NCBI RefSeq assembly: GCF_036244895.1
Contig: NZ_BQKE01000006.1
Location: 1-64,000, forward strand
Length of the DNA stretch: 64,000 nucleotides
Direction of reading: 5' to 3'
Source: Persicobacter diffluens
Lineage (GTDB): Bacteria > Bacteroidota > Bacteroidia > Cytophagales > Cyclobacteriaceae
The position numbers and the translations under genes were made by a program. Of the stretch, positions 54,744 to 62,691 are shown in pieces; within the stretch, counting starts at the first letter, position 1; every line of letters begins with the position of its first letter. The notes beneath the pieces were generated by a model. That model searched no databases. It was not told where the DNA came from and worked only from the letters and a program-made list of their open reading frames with translations.

Positions 54744-56264
54744 ATGAACAAAAACATCGCTTTATTTTTCCTTTGTCTGCTTAGCGCTAGTCTGGGAACT
54801 GCGCAAGATCAGGATTTAAAAAACTTTACCTCCATGCAGATGAAAGGGGTAAAACAAATTGATATCGAAGTGGATTTGGATGGTGCCGCAGAAAGACTGT
54901 CAAAAGCCATTCAGTTCAAAACCATCTCGAATCAGGATCGTAATGATTTCGATACCGCTGCCTTCAATGCCTATCATGAATTTATTGTAGCAGCTTATCC
55001 CAATGTGCACAAAACCCTGAAAAGGGAGTTGATCGGAGATCCCCGACCGTATAGTTTGCTGTACACCTGGGAGGGATCCGATCCTGATCTGGAGCCGGCG
55101 CTTTTCTATGCACACCAGGATGTAGTGCCGGTGCCGGCAGATTCCCGTGACCAGTGGAAAGAAGATCCTTTCTCCGGGGCGATTAAAGATGGTTACATTT
55201 GGGGACGTGGCTCACTGGACGATAAAAACCAGATACATGCGATACTGGAAGCCGCGGAAATGAGAATTAAAGAAGGATGGCAGCCTAAAAGAACGCTTTA
55301 CTTTGTATTTGGTCAGGATGAAGAAGTAGGTGGAGCCGAAGGCGCTAAAAAAGTAGCAGATGTATTAGAGGCGCGCGGAATAGAAAGATTTGCTTATGTG
55401 ATGGATGAGTCCGCACCACTTACGCCGGGTATTTTTCCGGGGATTAAGGATAACACTGCATTGATAGGGATTGCACAAAAAGGATTCATCAGCCTGCAGC
55501 TAAGTATTGATGGCATTGGTGGACACTCCTCCATGCCGCCGGAAGAATCTAATATCGGCATCTTGGCCACCGCCATCACCAAGCTGGAAGATGCACAGTT
55601 TCCTTATCAAATTCACCCGGCAGTGCGTCACCAGTACCGCTATATGGGACCTGAGCTAGACGTGGAGAAACAGCCTTTATATGCTGCAGTGGCCTTTGGT
55701 AAGGATGAAGAAATTACGCCACTGGAAGAGGAATTTATCGAGGTCATGTCAACCAATGAAGTGACCAGGGCTATGTTGCACACCACCATTGCCACCACCA
55801 TGTTTAATGCCGGTGTGAAGGATAACGTTTTACCTGCTACAGCCACTGCCGTAGTGAACTTCCGTCCAATGCCGGGCGACAGCCCGGAGGTGATCATTGA
55901 GCACGTGAAAAAAGCCATTGGGGATGATCGCATTGAGATCAAAGACATCTCGGCTTCTACTCCGGCCACCAATATTGCCAATCCGGACAGTGAAGGTTAT
56001 AAAATGCTGGAAAAAACGATTCGTCAGATTTGGGGGAACGACTTGATTGTCTCGCCGTTCTTCGTGATTGGAGGTTCAGACTCCAAGCACTTCCAGGCCA
56101 GAGATTTCGCACCGGATGTATTCACCATCACCGCCATTCAGCTGGAGAATACAGAGGAGTTTAAAGGTTTCCATGGCGTGAACGAACGTATTTTGAAGAA
56201 AGAATATGCCAAATCCATAGGCTTCTTCTATCAAATTATGGGAAATCTTCAGGGAAATCTGTAA
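54744..56264 (+). CDS. Exported M20 family hydrolase, PM20D1/CPS1-like
   Basis: 506 residues with a signal peptide (LFFLCLLSASLGTAQ). Two-zinc M20 ligands are visible: AHQDVVPV (His), GRGSLDDK (Asp), GQDEEVGG (Glu pair), and GGSDSKHF (distal His). The overall order (SIGxxPGSDPDLEP-like EGSDPDLEPALFYAH, GIGGHSSMPPEESNIGIL) is close to eukaryotic PM20D1/yeast CPS1, which hydrolyse N-acyl amino acids or peptides. Periplasmic location and pairing with a barrel suggest scavenging of amide substrates. The family call is firm; the substrate is inference. Confidence 0.9.
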   Translation: MNKNIALFFLCLLSASLGTAQDQDLKNFTSMQMKGVKQIDIEVDLDGAAERLSKAIQFKTISNQDRNDFDTAAFNAYHEFIVAAYPNVHKTLKRELIGDPRPYSLLYTWEGSDPDLEPALFYAHQDVVPVPADSRDQWKEDPFSGAIKDGYIWGRGSLDDKNQIHAILEAAEMRIKEGWQPKRTLYFVFGQDEEVGGAEGAKKVADVLEARGIERFAYVMDESAPLTPGIFPGIKDNTALIGIAQKGFISLQLSIDGIGGHSSMPPEESNIGILATAITKLEDAQFPYQIHPAVRHQYRYMGPELDVEKQPLYAAVAFGKDEEITPLEEEFIEVMSTNEVTRAMLHTTIATTMFNAGVKDNVLPATATAVVNFRPMPGDSPEVIIEHVKKAIGDDRIEIKDISASTPATNIANPDSEGYKMLEKTIRQIWGNDLIVSPFFVIGGSDSKHFQARDFAPDVFTITAIQLENTEEFKGFHGVNERILKKEYAKSIGFFYQIMGNLQGNL

Positions 56265-56331
56265 GCGGTTATTATAAACACCTTCCGGCCGGACCTCCGG
56301 AGGTATTGTTACAATCTATACACCTGTTTGG

Positions 56332-56372
56332 AAAGCCCGTGTACCTTCATCAGAAGGTGCCGGGCTTTTTTT
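56332..56372 (+). terminator. Intrinsic terminator after the M20 gene
   Basis: AAGCCCG and CGGGCTT flank an inner ACCTTC/GAAGGT pairing, followed by TTTTTT. Read backward it has an A/T tail too, so it may also serve the converging AraC gene at 56393. Confidence 0.85.
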
Positions 56373-56392
56373 GCATGCATGATTTATCACGA

Positions 56393-57373
56393 TTAGGAAA
56401 GGGAAAGCTTGCGTAAGTCTGAAGGAGGAAAGCCATAATGCTTTTTAAATACCCTGCTCATATGTGCCATATGGGCAAAACCCATCTCTTCGGCAATCTG
56501 GGTGAGGCTGTCGGGGCTGTGAAGAATTTTTTGGTGTACTTTCTCAATTTTCCGTGTATTATAAAATTTCAACAGGGGCAGTTTGAAAACATTTTTGAAA
56601 AGGCGATTCAGCTTAGAGACACTGATTCCATGCTCAATGCTCAGGTCCTCCAGTCTGGGCGCGGTATTCATATTGGAAAGAATCTGATTTTTAATGATAA
56701 TCACCCTCTTCAAATCTTCAGGATGGATCCGGTGATCAGCATGCCCATGGTCCTCCTGATCAAACTTCTCCTTGATTACTCCCATAATGTCCAGGGCTTT
56801 CGAGAACGGTACTACATGGCGTCCTTCAGAACGTGTGCCATGATCAAAGATCTGCTTCACATAGGCTTCGATCTCCGCATCCAGAGGGAAATAGTAAATC
56901 CATGGGTTGGGATCCTCAATGCGTTTTTTGAACTCAAACTGCTGGCGCTTGGTAAACGCACTTCCCATATGGACCGGAAACTTAATGACGATCCATCGGC
57001 TCTTGACCCCCGGGGGATATTCAATCTCAAAATGTTGATTGGAGCTATAAATAAACACCCCGTGATTCTCAAACTCATTTTCCTTTCCCAAATCCACGAT
57101 CAGCCCGGAAAAGCCTACCCGTACGTAAACGTACTGCTGGTCTTTGGGAGGTGCCTGAATAAAGTTGACCTGGTGAAAAGTTTCCATCGTGCACAGATCA
57201 ATATGGATATCGTTTAAGAATTGAAAATAATGCACCTGAATATTAAAATATGGGTGATCAATTGCCAGGATATTCCCATCCCAGGAACCGCCGAATTTTT
57301 GAGTGAGGGCCTCAAAATTTTTATAGGAGGCTATGGATTTAAATTCAATTTTTGGGGTGTCGGTCGAGTCCAT
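56393..57373 (-). CDS. AraC-family transcriptional regulator (paralogue 3)
   Basis: 326 residues. AraC domain: LEDLSIEHGISVSKLNRLF and LTQIAEEMGFAHMAHMSRV then FKKHYGFPPSDLRK. Sensor: GGSWDGNILAI, RVGFSGLIVDL, NHGVFIYSSNQHFEIEYPPG. Same subfamily as 30211 and 52125. It converges on the M20 gene across a terminator. No regulon-type operator was found in front of it. Confidence 0.9.
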   Translation of the reverse strand: MDSTDTPKIEFKSIASYKNFEALTQKFGGSWDGNILAIDHPYFNIQVHYFQFLNDIHIDLCTMETFHQVNFIQAPPKDQQYVYVRVGFSGLIVDLGKENEFENHGVFIYSSNQHFEIEYPPGVKSRWIVIKFPVHMGSAFTKRQQFEFKKRIEDPNPWIYYFPLDAEIEAYVKQIFDHGTRSEGRHVVPFSKALDIMGVIKEKFDQEDHGHADHRIHPEDLKRVIIIKNQILSNMNTAPRLEDLSIEHGISVSKLNRLFKNVFKLPLLKFYNTRKIEKVHQKILHSPDSLTQIAEEMGFAHMAHMSRVFKKHYGFPPSDLRKLSLS

Positions 57374-57460
57374 GGTTAAGTTTTCGCTATTTATTGTATG
57401 CTTTAGGGGAGTATTTTAGGTGGATCGCTTCCACTGGCTTCTGTCTTTTAAAGAGGCGTT

Positions 57461-57686
57461 CATCCGAATAATGCACTATCATATTTAGTGATTATTATCA
57501 AGTAGATCAAATGTAGTGAGTGAAAGTTGGTTTTCAGGATTTTCAATCGCCCAGATGGTTTGGATCCCATCTGTTCTTCATTCAGTTGCTTGCCTGGAGA
57601 AATTCCAAATCGACCACTATTCCTTCATTTTTCTTTTCCCGCCTTGCGGCTAAATGAGGATTGAAGCTTGAATTATCCGGCTTAAG
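57461..57686 (+). repeat. Family B repeat, diverged copy B8
   Basis: CGTTCATCCGAATAATGCAC at the left; the core is CGCCCAGATGGTTTGGATCC (palindrome lost); right part CCCGCCTTGCGGCTAAATGA and a GAATTATCCGGCTTAAGC end. Confidence 0.6.
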
Positions 57687-57786
57687 CAGGGATCATTCGG
57701 ATTGTGATATCCATTTGAAATAGCGTTTGTTACAATGAGACCTGATGCCCGATATTCAAAGTAATAGCATTAAAATACCTATTTAA

Positions 57787-58995
57787 ATGATCAATATATT
57801 CATTATAATAATTGCCTTAAGTCTTGCGGGCTATTTGACATTTTCAAAAACACTATCAAATTCCGAGAGCTGGAGGGCGATGGTCACTCCATTAGCATCC
57901 ATCATAGGGAGTGGATTCCTGATCAGCGCACCATTGCTTGGCAATGCGGTAGGGGCGTACGCGGTATTTTTTATGGCAATACTTCTGTTGCTGGCTTATG
58001 CGGTGGGAGGAGCTATTCGCTTCAATATTCAATATTTTGAACCCATTGCACATCAGAAGCATGGCCTGGCCCAGGACATTGCCTTCACTTCCCGCATCGT
58101 CTTAATTGGCGCTTATTTTATTTCCATTACCTATTATCTTCAATTGCTCTCGGCTTTTGTGTTGAAGCTGCTCAATGTAAATCATGATATTCTGGCCAAT
58201 ATCATGACTACCTTCCTGCTTTTAACAATAGGAGCGGTAGGGATTTGGAAGGGACTTGAAAAGCTTGAATCACTTGAAAAATACACCGTTTCCCTTAACC
58301 TGGGAATGATCGGAGCCCTTATCTTTAGTTTGATTTATTATAATGTCACCTCCATTTTTGAAGGGAGTTGGCAGCTACCGGAAATTGCGACAGCCCTTAA
58401 CTTCGAAGATATGCGGGTTTTGTTAGGTTTGTTGATTGTTGTGCAAGGTTTTGAAACCTCACGATATTTGGGAGGGGAACATCCTGCTGCTATGCGAATA
58501 GCGACGATGAGAAAGGCACAGCTCATCTCTTCCTTTATTTATTTGGTTTTTATTGGACTGACCACCGTCCTTTTTCATGCTGATATGGGAGCGGATGTAA
58601 CCGCCATCATCAGCCTGACCAAACCCGTAGCCACCGTACTGCCTTTGCTGTTAGCTATTGCCGCAATAGGAAGCCAGTTCAGTGCTTCTGTTGCGGATAA
58701 CTCCGGAGCAGGCGGATTATTGCAGGATATAACCAACAAACGCCTCCCCATTAAGTATGCTTACCTTATTATTTTGGCCATTACCGTATCGCTGACCTGG
58801 GAAACCAATATTAACCAGATTATCGCCTACGCCTCAAGAGCCTTTGCACTTTACTATGCGCTACAATGCCTGGTCGCTTTTACCGTTGTGAGTGCGAGGA
58901 AAGAACTTGTTTCCCGTCGGTGGAAAAGGAATTTGTATTTGTTGCTTACTGTTGTCTGTTTGCTTGTTTTCTTATTAGGTGTTCCCGCTGGTTAA
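57787..58995 (+). CDS. APC-superfamily-like integral membrane transporter
   Basis: 402 residues with about eleven hydrophobic helices. The helix-1 break ASIIGSGFLISAPLLGNAVG resembles the substrate-binding unwound helix of APC/LeuT-fold transporters, and GSQFSASVADNSGAGG fits helix 6-8 type elements. Substrate is unknown. It stands alone between repeats B8 and A10; no nearby enzyme gene clearly indicates its cargo, but export or uptake related to the adjacent hydrolase regulon is possible. Confidence 0.7.
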   Translation: MINIFIIIIALSLAGYLTFSKTLSNSESWRAMVTPLASIIGSGFLISAPLLGNAVGAYAVFFMAILLLLAYAVGGAIRFNIQYFEPIAHQKHGLAQDIAFTSRIVLIGAYFISITYYLQLLSAFVLKLLNVNHDILANIMTTFLLLTIGAVGIWKGLEKLESLEKYTVSLNLGMIGALIFSLIYYNVTSIFEGSWQLPEIATALNFEDMRVLLGLLIVVQGFETSRYLGGEHPAAMRIATMRKAQLISSFIYLVFIGLTTVLFHADMGADVTAIISLTKPVATVLPLLLAIAAIGSQFSASVADNSGAGGLLQDITNKRLPIKYAYLIILAITVSLTWETNINQIIAYASRAFALYYALQCLVAFTVVSARKELVSRRWKRNLYLLLTVVCLLVFLLGVPAG

Positions 58996-59014
58996 TTTCA
59001 GGCCTCCAAGCTGC

Positions 59015-59055
59015 TGTTCTTGCAGTCGGATGGTGTGCTTTTAAACATGCTCTTA
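59015..59055 (-). repeat. Family A repeat, end remnant A10
   Basis: TGCAGTCGGATGGTGTGC then TTTTAAACATGCTCTTA; only one end is left. It abuts family B copy B9. Confidence 0.55.
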
Positions 59056-59113
59056 GCCCGAATGATACACCGCTATATTCAGGGAGTTGAGATAAAAGCC
59101 TTAGGATCTGTGT

Positions 59114-59329
59114 GCGTTATCCCGAATGATACACCGCTAGATTTAGTGAATTGCTTTAATTGACTCATTATTAATGCATTGCACTTATTTCTACTGATTT
59201 TTGTATAGCCCAAATTTGGGCAAGCTTGCTTGCTCCTGCTTCCCTGGAAAAAGCCGAAATAGAAAATTCCTTCATTTTCCCGCCTTGCAAGTTAAACGAG
59301 GGTTTAAGAGTAGGCGTCATTCGGGTTAA
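59114..59329 (+). repeat. Family B repeat, copy B9
   Basis: GTTATCCCGAATGATACACC at the left (an additional copy of this end lies at 59055-59074), perfect core GCCCAAATTTGGGCAAGC, right end GTAGGCGTCATTCGGGTTAA. Confidence 0.75.
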
Positions 59330-59371
59330 AAAATGGGCAACTAAAAATCAGAGATCCACCAAAAACCGGCA

Positions 59372-59558
59372 CAAAAAAAAGTCCGGGAACCAACCGGACT
59401 TCAATACTAATACCAAACTATAACCTTATGAACCACTATGATTATTCAAATTCAAAGAGGGACGTTGTAAAAAGGAAGGATGCCTAACCAAGGTTGATTA
59501 AGCATCCATTCACCCAACATCAACCTATGTTTAGTATTTTGCAAAGGCTGTGCCAAAG
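59372..59558 (-). ncRNA. Repeat C, copy 2: candidate small RNA with intrinsic terminator
   Basis: Same element as 37440-37625 with few changes. Minus-strand terminator AAGTCCGG-TTGGTTC-CCGGACTT plus a T-run; internal GGATGC/GCATCC hairpin; conserved upstream words (CCTTTGCAAAATACT). Not linked to a neighbouring gene here. 59559-59875 shows no convincing gene. Confidence 0.5.
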
Positions 59559-59875
59559 TCTTTTTATCAAAGGCAGAATTCATCTAATAATACAAAAAAT
59601 ATGATTCGGAGAAAGGAGGGAAAGTAAATGTGCGCGAATAACGTACAACTGCCGTGGTATCTTTTTTTAAGCGCTGTTTTTCATCATTCCCCCAAGCGAA
59701 ATACGGGATGCATCATTCGGGTTTGGCTCCATCACTCCAAGCATTTCAGGCAAAGTCCTTCCCCCAACCTATTCCAATATTTGTGAGTTTGTGGCCAAAA
59801 AATACACCTCATTTTTGCTCCAGAAATAAAGCGTTCCTGCTCCTGAACCCCGGGATTCCGATCGATGTTATCCTT

Positions 59876-60039
59876 AGAGTGAGATAAAAAGCATATCATC
59901 CGGCCGCAAATTCGAATTATTGGAAGCGATTTTGGATAATTTCTCAACAATAGCGATACTATGCGCTCAAAATAATCGGGTATCGCCTCTGCAATAAACA
60001 AATTTTCGCTGCGAATATTGGCTTTTAAATCCGCTCTAA
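59876..60039 (+). repeat. Family A repeat, copy A11
   Basis: Near full-length: AGAGTGAGATAAAAAGC, TTGGAAGCGATTTTGGATAA, CTCAACAATAGCGATACTAT, ATAAACAAATTTTCGCTGCG, GGCTTTTAAATCCGCTCTA. Almost identical inside to A14. Confidence 0.8.
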
Positions 60040-60055
60040 AAAAATCAGCTATTAT

Positions 60056-60622
60056 ATGCATCCGCTCAGGACACACATCGAACGCATCACGCCACTTACC
60101 GATCAGGAGTTTAGTTATATACTCGGGCATTTTGAAGAAAAAAAACTCAGAAAGCATCAATATCTGGTGCAAGCCGGTACTTATGACCGGTTTGATAACT
60201 GGGTGCTTGGGGGTTGTCTAAAGGCATTTTACACGGATCAGGAGGGTAAGGATCATATCTTGCAGTTTGCCGCTGAAGACTGGTGGATTGCGGATTATCA
60301 GGCTTATTTTAATCAGACGCCTGCCACCATTAATATTGACTGTATGGAAGATTGTCAACTGCTTCAGCTTTCGGTACACAAACGGGAGAAAATTTGCTCC
60401 GAGATGCATAAAATGGAGCATTTTTTTCGAAAAAAAGTAACCAGCGGTTACATTGCTTTGCAACAACGCATCCTGTCTTTATTGACCCATAACCCTCGTG
60501 GTCGTTATGAGGAATTTTTGCGCTTATACCCTAATTTGAGCAGTCGTATTCCTAAAAAATATATCGCGGCTTACCTGGGGGTTTCTAGAGAAACGCTCAG
60601 CCGCCTTTACAATGAAAATTAG
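60056..60622 (+). CDS. Crp/Fnr-family transcriptional regulator
   Basis: 188 residues: cyclic-nucleotide-binding-like beta-roll (about 20-115, LRKHQYLVQAGTYDRF, FAAEDWWIADYQAYF) and a C-terminal winged helix (IPKKYIAAYLGVSRETLSRL). No cysteine cluster for FeS binding. Members of this Bacteroidota type often control stress responses. It lies upstream of an ABM monooxygenase and a DJ-1-like gene in the same direction, separated by repeats and a terminator. Confidence 0.88.
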   Translation: MHPLRTHIERITPLTDQEFSYILGHFEEKKLRKHQYLVQAGTYDRFDNWVLGGCLKAFYTDQEGKDHILQFAAEDWWIADYQAYFNQTPATINIDCMEDCQLLQLSVHKREKICSEMHKMEHFFRKKVTSGYIALQQRILSLLTHNPRGRYEEFLRLYPNLSSRIPKKYIAAYLGVSRETLSRLYNEN

Positions 60623-60660
60623 CCCAAATGATTCATTGCCAGATTCAGGGCGGCCCGGTA

Positions 60661-60739
60661 AGCGCGTGTTTATAAGCTAAAATTGCTTCCAATAATTCGA
60701 ATTTGCGGCGGGATGGTGCGCTTTTAAGTATGCTCTAAG
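60661..60739 (-). repeat. Family A repeat, internally deleted copy A12
   Basis: AGCGCGTGTTTATAAGC, AATTGCTTCCAATAATTCGA, GGATGGTGCGCTTTTAAGTA then TGCTCTAAG; both inverted ends kept, centre lost. Confidence 0.7.
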
Positions 60740-60742
60740 GGT

Positions 60743-60774
60743 AAAAAAGTGTGACGTGCCGCACTTTTTTTTTG
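60743..60774 (+). terminator. Intrinsic terminator after the Crp/Fnr gene
   Basis: AAAAAAGTG (60743-60751) pairs with CACTTTTTT (60762-60770) and the T-run continues to 60773. Confidence 0.75.
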
Positions 60775-60830
60775 TGTTTTCCCTCCTTCTGCCTCAGGAA
60801 CACTTTCCTCAATTTTGCATCATTGAAATC

Positions 60831-60910
60831 AGCGCATGTTTAAAATTCAAACATCGATTTCAATAATTCGGATTTGCAGCCGAATGGTGTGCTGTTAAAT
60901 GCGCTCTAAG
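60831..60910 (-). repeat. Family A repeat, internally deleted copy A13
   Basis: GCGCATGTTTAAAATTCAAA, ATTTCAATAATTCGGATTTG, CAGCCGAATGGTGTGCTGTT then AAATGCGCTCTAAG. A family B terminal remnant (GAATAATCCGGCTTAAC) follows at 60913-60929. Confidence 0.7.
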
Positions 60911-60954
60911 TATGAATAATCCGGCTTAACCCATTAACAGGAAATAAAACGACC

Positions 60955-61239
60955 ATGATCACGATTATCGCCAAATGGCAAGTAAAAGCAGATGCGCTGC
61001 AAGAGGTATTGTCCATGCTCCCGGTGTTGCAGGCGAAAAGTACTGCTGAGCCGGGTAATCTCGCCTATCAGGCATTTCAGGATCTTCATGCGCCCACCAT
61101 GCTCTGGCTTTATGAAAGCTATCAGAACAGGGAGGCGCTGGAAGCCCATAAAGTTGCTGCCCACTATCAGGAATTGGTACTGGCGAAAATCCTCCCCTTG
61201 TTGGAGCATCGGGAAGTGAAGCTGCTCAAACCACTATAG
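60955..61239 (+). CDS. Antibiotic biosynthesis monooxygenase (ABM/YgiN) family protein
   Basis: 94 residues, one dimeric alpha-beta barrel domain: VKADALQEVLSMLPVLQAKS, EPGNLAYQAFQDLHAPTMLW, YESYQNREALEAHKVAAHYQ. These small cofactor-free proteins act on quinones or are of unknown role; the typical EPG and ExW/Y patterns are present. It lies 87 bp before the DJ-1/PfpI gene, fitting a redox or electrophile stress unit. Confidence 0.88.
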   Translation: MITIIAKWQVKADALQEVLSMLPVLQAKSTAEPGNLAYQAFQDLHAPTMLWLYESYQNREALEAHKVAAHYQELVLAKILPLLEHREVKLLKPL

Positions 61240-61326
61240 CCATCACGCAAAACAGGAGAAGTCCTGTAAATTCAATTATTCATAAGAAAGGTCATTTCGA
61301 TCTTTCAATATTAATTCATTATTGAC

Positions 61327-62070
61327 ATGAAATCATTCATTAAAATTTTAATGTTGGGCGTACTTTTGTTTTCCCAATACAATAGCCATGCACAAAAAGC
61401 AAAAATTCTTTTCGTGGTAACGAGTCACCAGCAGCTCGGTAATACCGGTAAGGAAACCGGTTACTACCTGAGTGAGGTAGCGCACCCCTGGGAGGTGTTA
61501 ACCAATGCCGGTTATGAAATTGATATCGTCAGCCCTAAAGCCGGTCAAGCCCCGGTAGATGGCTTCGACCTGGAAGATAAGGTGAACAAAGCGGTTTGGG
61601 AAGATCCTGCTTTCCAACAAAAAATTCAGCATACCCTAAAGCCTGAAGCAGTGAATGTGGCGGACTATGTGGCCATTCACTTTGCCGGAGGACATGGTAC
61701 AATGTGGGATTTTCCTAAGGATAAAAAATTGGCCGATATTGCCGCGGAAATTTATGAGAATGGGGGAGTGGTGAGTGCGGTTTGCCACGGGCCGGCAGGC
61801 TTGATTAATATTCAGCTTAATGATGGGCGCTATCTGGTAGAGGGCAAAACCATTAGCACCTTCACCAATGAAGAGGAGGCGGAGATGCAATTAGAGGAAG
61901 TGGTGCCCTTTGCCCTGGAAACCGCTCTGATTGAAAAAGGAGCCCGCATTGATAAAGCGGAAAACTGGGCGGAAAAAGTTTCGGTTGATGGTCGATTGGT
62001 GACCGGCCAGAATCCGGCCTCCGCGCATTTATTAGGGGAAAAAGTAGTGCAGGTTTTGCAGCAAAACTAA
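61327..62070 (+). CDS. DJ-1/PfpI family protein, exported
   Basis: 247 residues with a signal peptide (IKILMLGVLLFSQYNSHAQ). The nucleophile elbow AVCHGPAG gives C153-H154; E43 (GKETGYYLSEVAHP) is the conserved glutamate, and AGGHGTMWDFP is the class signature of Hsp31-like members. Relatives act as glyoxalases or deglycases on reactive carbonyls. A periplasmic form beside an ABM protein and a Crp/Fnr regulator suggests electrophile detoxification (inference). Confidence 0.9.
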   Translation: MKSFIKILMLGVLLFSQYNSHAQKAKILFVVTSHQQLGNTGKETGYYLSEVAHPWEVLTNAGYEIDIVSPKAGQAPVDGFDLEDKVNKAVWEDPAFQQKIQHTLKPEAVNVADYVAIHFAGGHGTMWDFPKDKKLADIAAEIYENGGVVSAVCHGPAGLINIQLNDGRYLVEGKTISTFTNEEEAEMQLEEVVPFALETALIEKGARIDKAENWAEKVSVDGRLVTGQNPASAHLLGEKVVQVLQQN

Positions 62071-62087
62071 TTTAAAAAATGCTTTAT

Positions 62088-62249
62088 GAGCGTGTTTAAA
62101 AGCATCCCCTCCAGCCGCAAATTCGAATTATGGGAAGCGATTTTGGATAATTTCTTAACAATAGCGATACTATGCGCTCTAAGTAATCGGGTATCGCTTC
62201 TGCAATAAACAAATTTTCGCTGCGAATTTTGACTTTTAAACACGCTATA
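62088..62249 (+). repeat. Family A repeat, copy A14 (best copy)
   Basis: GAGCGTGTTTAAAAGC at the left and GACTTTTAAACACGCT at the right are inverted ends; interior as A11. About 162 bp, non-coding. It abuts family B copy B10 at 62250. Confidence 0.85.
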
Positions 62250-62475
62250 AACCCGAATTATTCACAACTCAATCCATTCAATCAAGTCAGTGGGGCTTAT
62301 ATTCAGTTTGTTATAGTTGTTTTTCTTTGGTTTTTGTACAGCCCAAATTTGGGCAAGCGTGCTTGCTCTTCCTTCCTCTGTTTCCTTGGACAAAAACTCG
62401 AAATAGCGGACTATTCCTTCATTTTCCCGACTTGCAGTTAAACGAGGGTTTAAGAGTAGGCATCTTTCGGGTTAA
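62250..62475 (+). repeat. Family B repeat, copy B10
   Basis: AACCCGAATTATTCACAAC at the left, core AGCCCAAATTTGGGCAAGCG, right end GTAGGCATCTTTCGGGTTAA. Confidence 0.8.
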
Positions 62476-62531
62476 AATCATTTCCAATAATCCGAAATTG
62501 CAGTAGGGCAGTGGTGTTTTAAACACGCTTG
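62474..62531 (-). repeat. Family A repeat, end remnant A15
   Basis: AAAATCATTTCCAATAATCC, GAAATTGCAGTAGGGCAGTG then GTGTTTTAAACACGCTTG; follows B10 directly, completing an A-B-A cluster. Confidence 0.6.
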
Positions 62532-62691
62532 TAAGGAGATTGGTAAATGAAGGAGATTACCAACTTTTTCAAATTTTATAATTTTAGAAGCATTTATTTT
62601 ATTAAGCGAATATTATGACCAAATAAGTGAGCGAGGCTTAACAATAGCTATCAATAATACTTACAAAGGTAATAACCAAAGCCTGTTGAAT

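Noticed and set aside
56438..57217. A 259-codon plus-strand gene opposite the third AraC gene
   Set aside because: It is the antisense of a well-supported AraC coding sequence; no independent family features are seen.
59654..59887. A 77-residue ORF upstream of repeat A11
   Set aside because: Low-quality composition, overlaps the repeat start and shows no signal or domain; no gene is called there.
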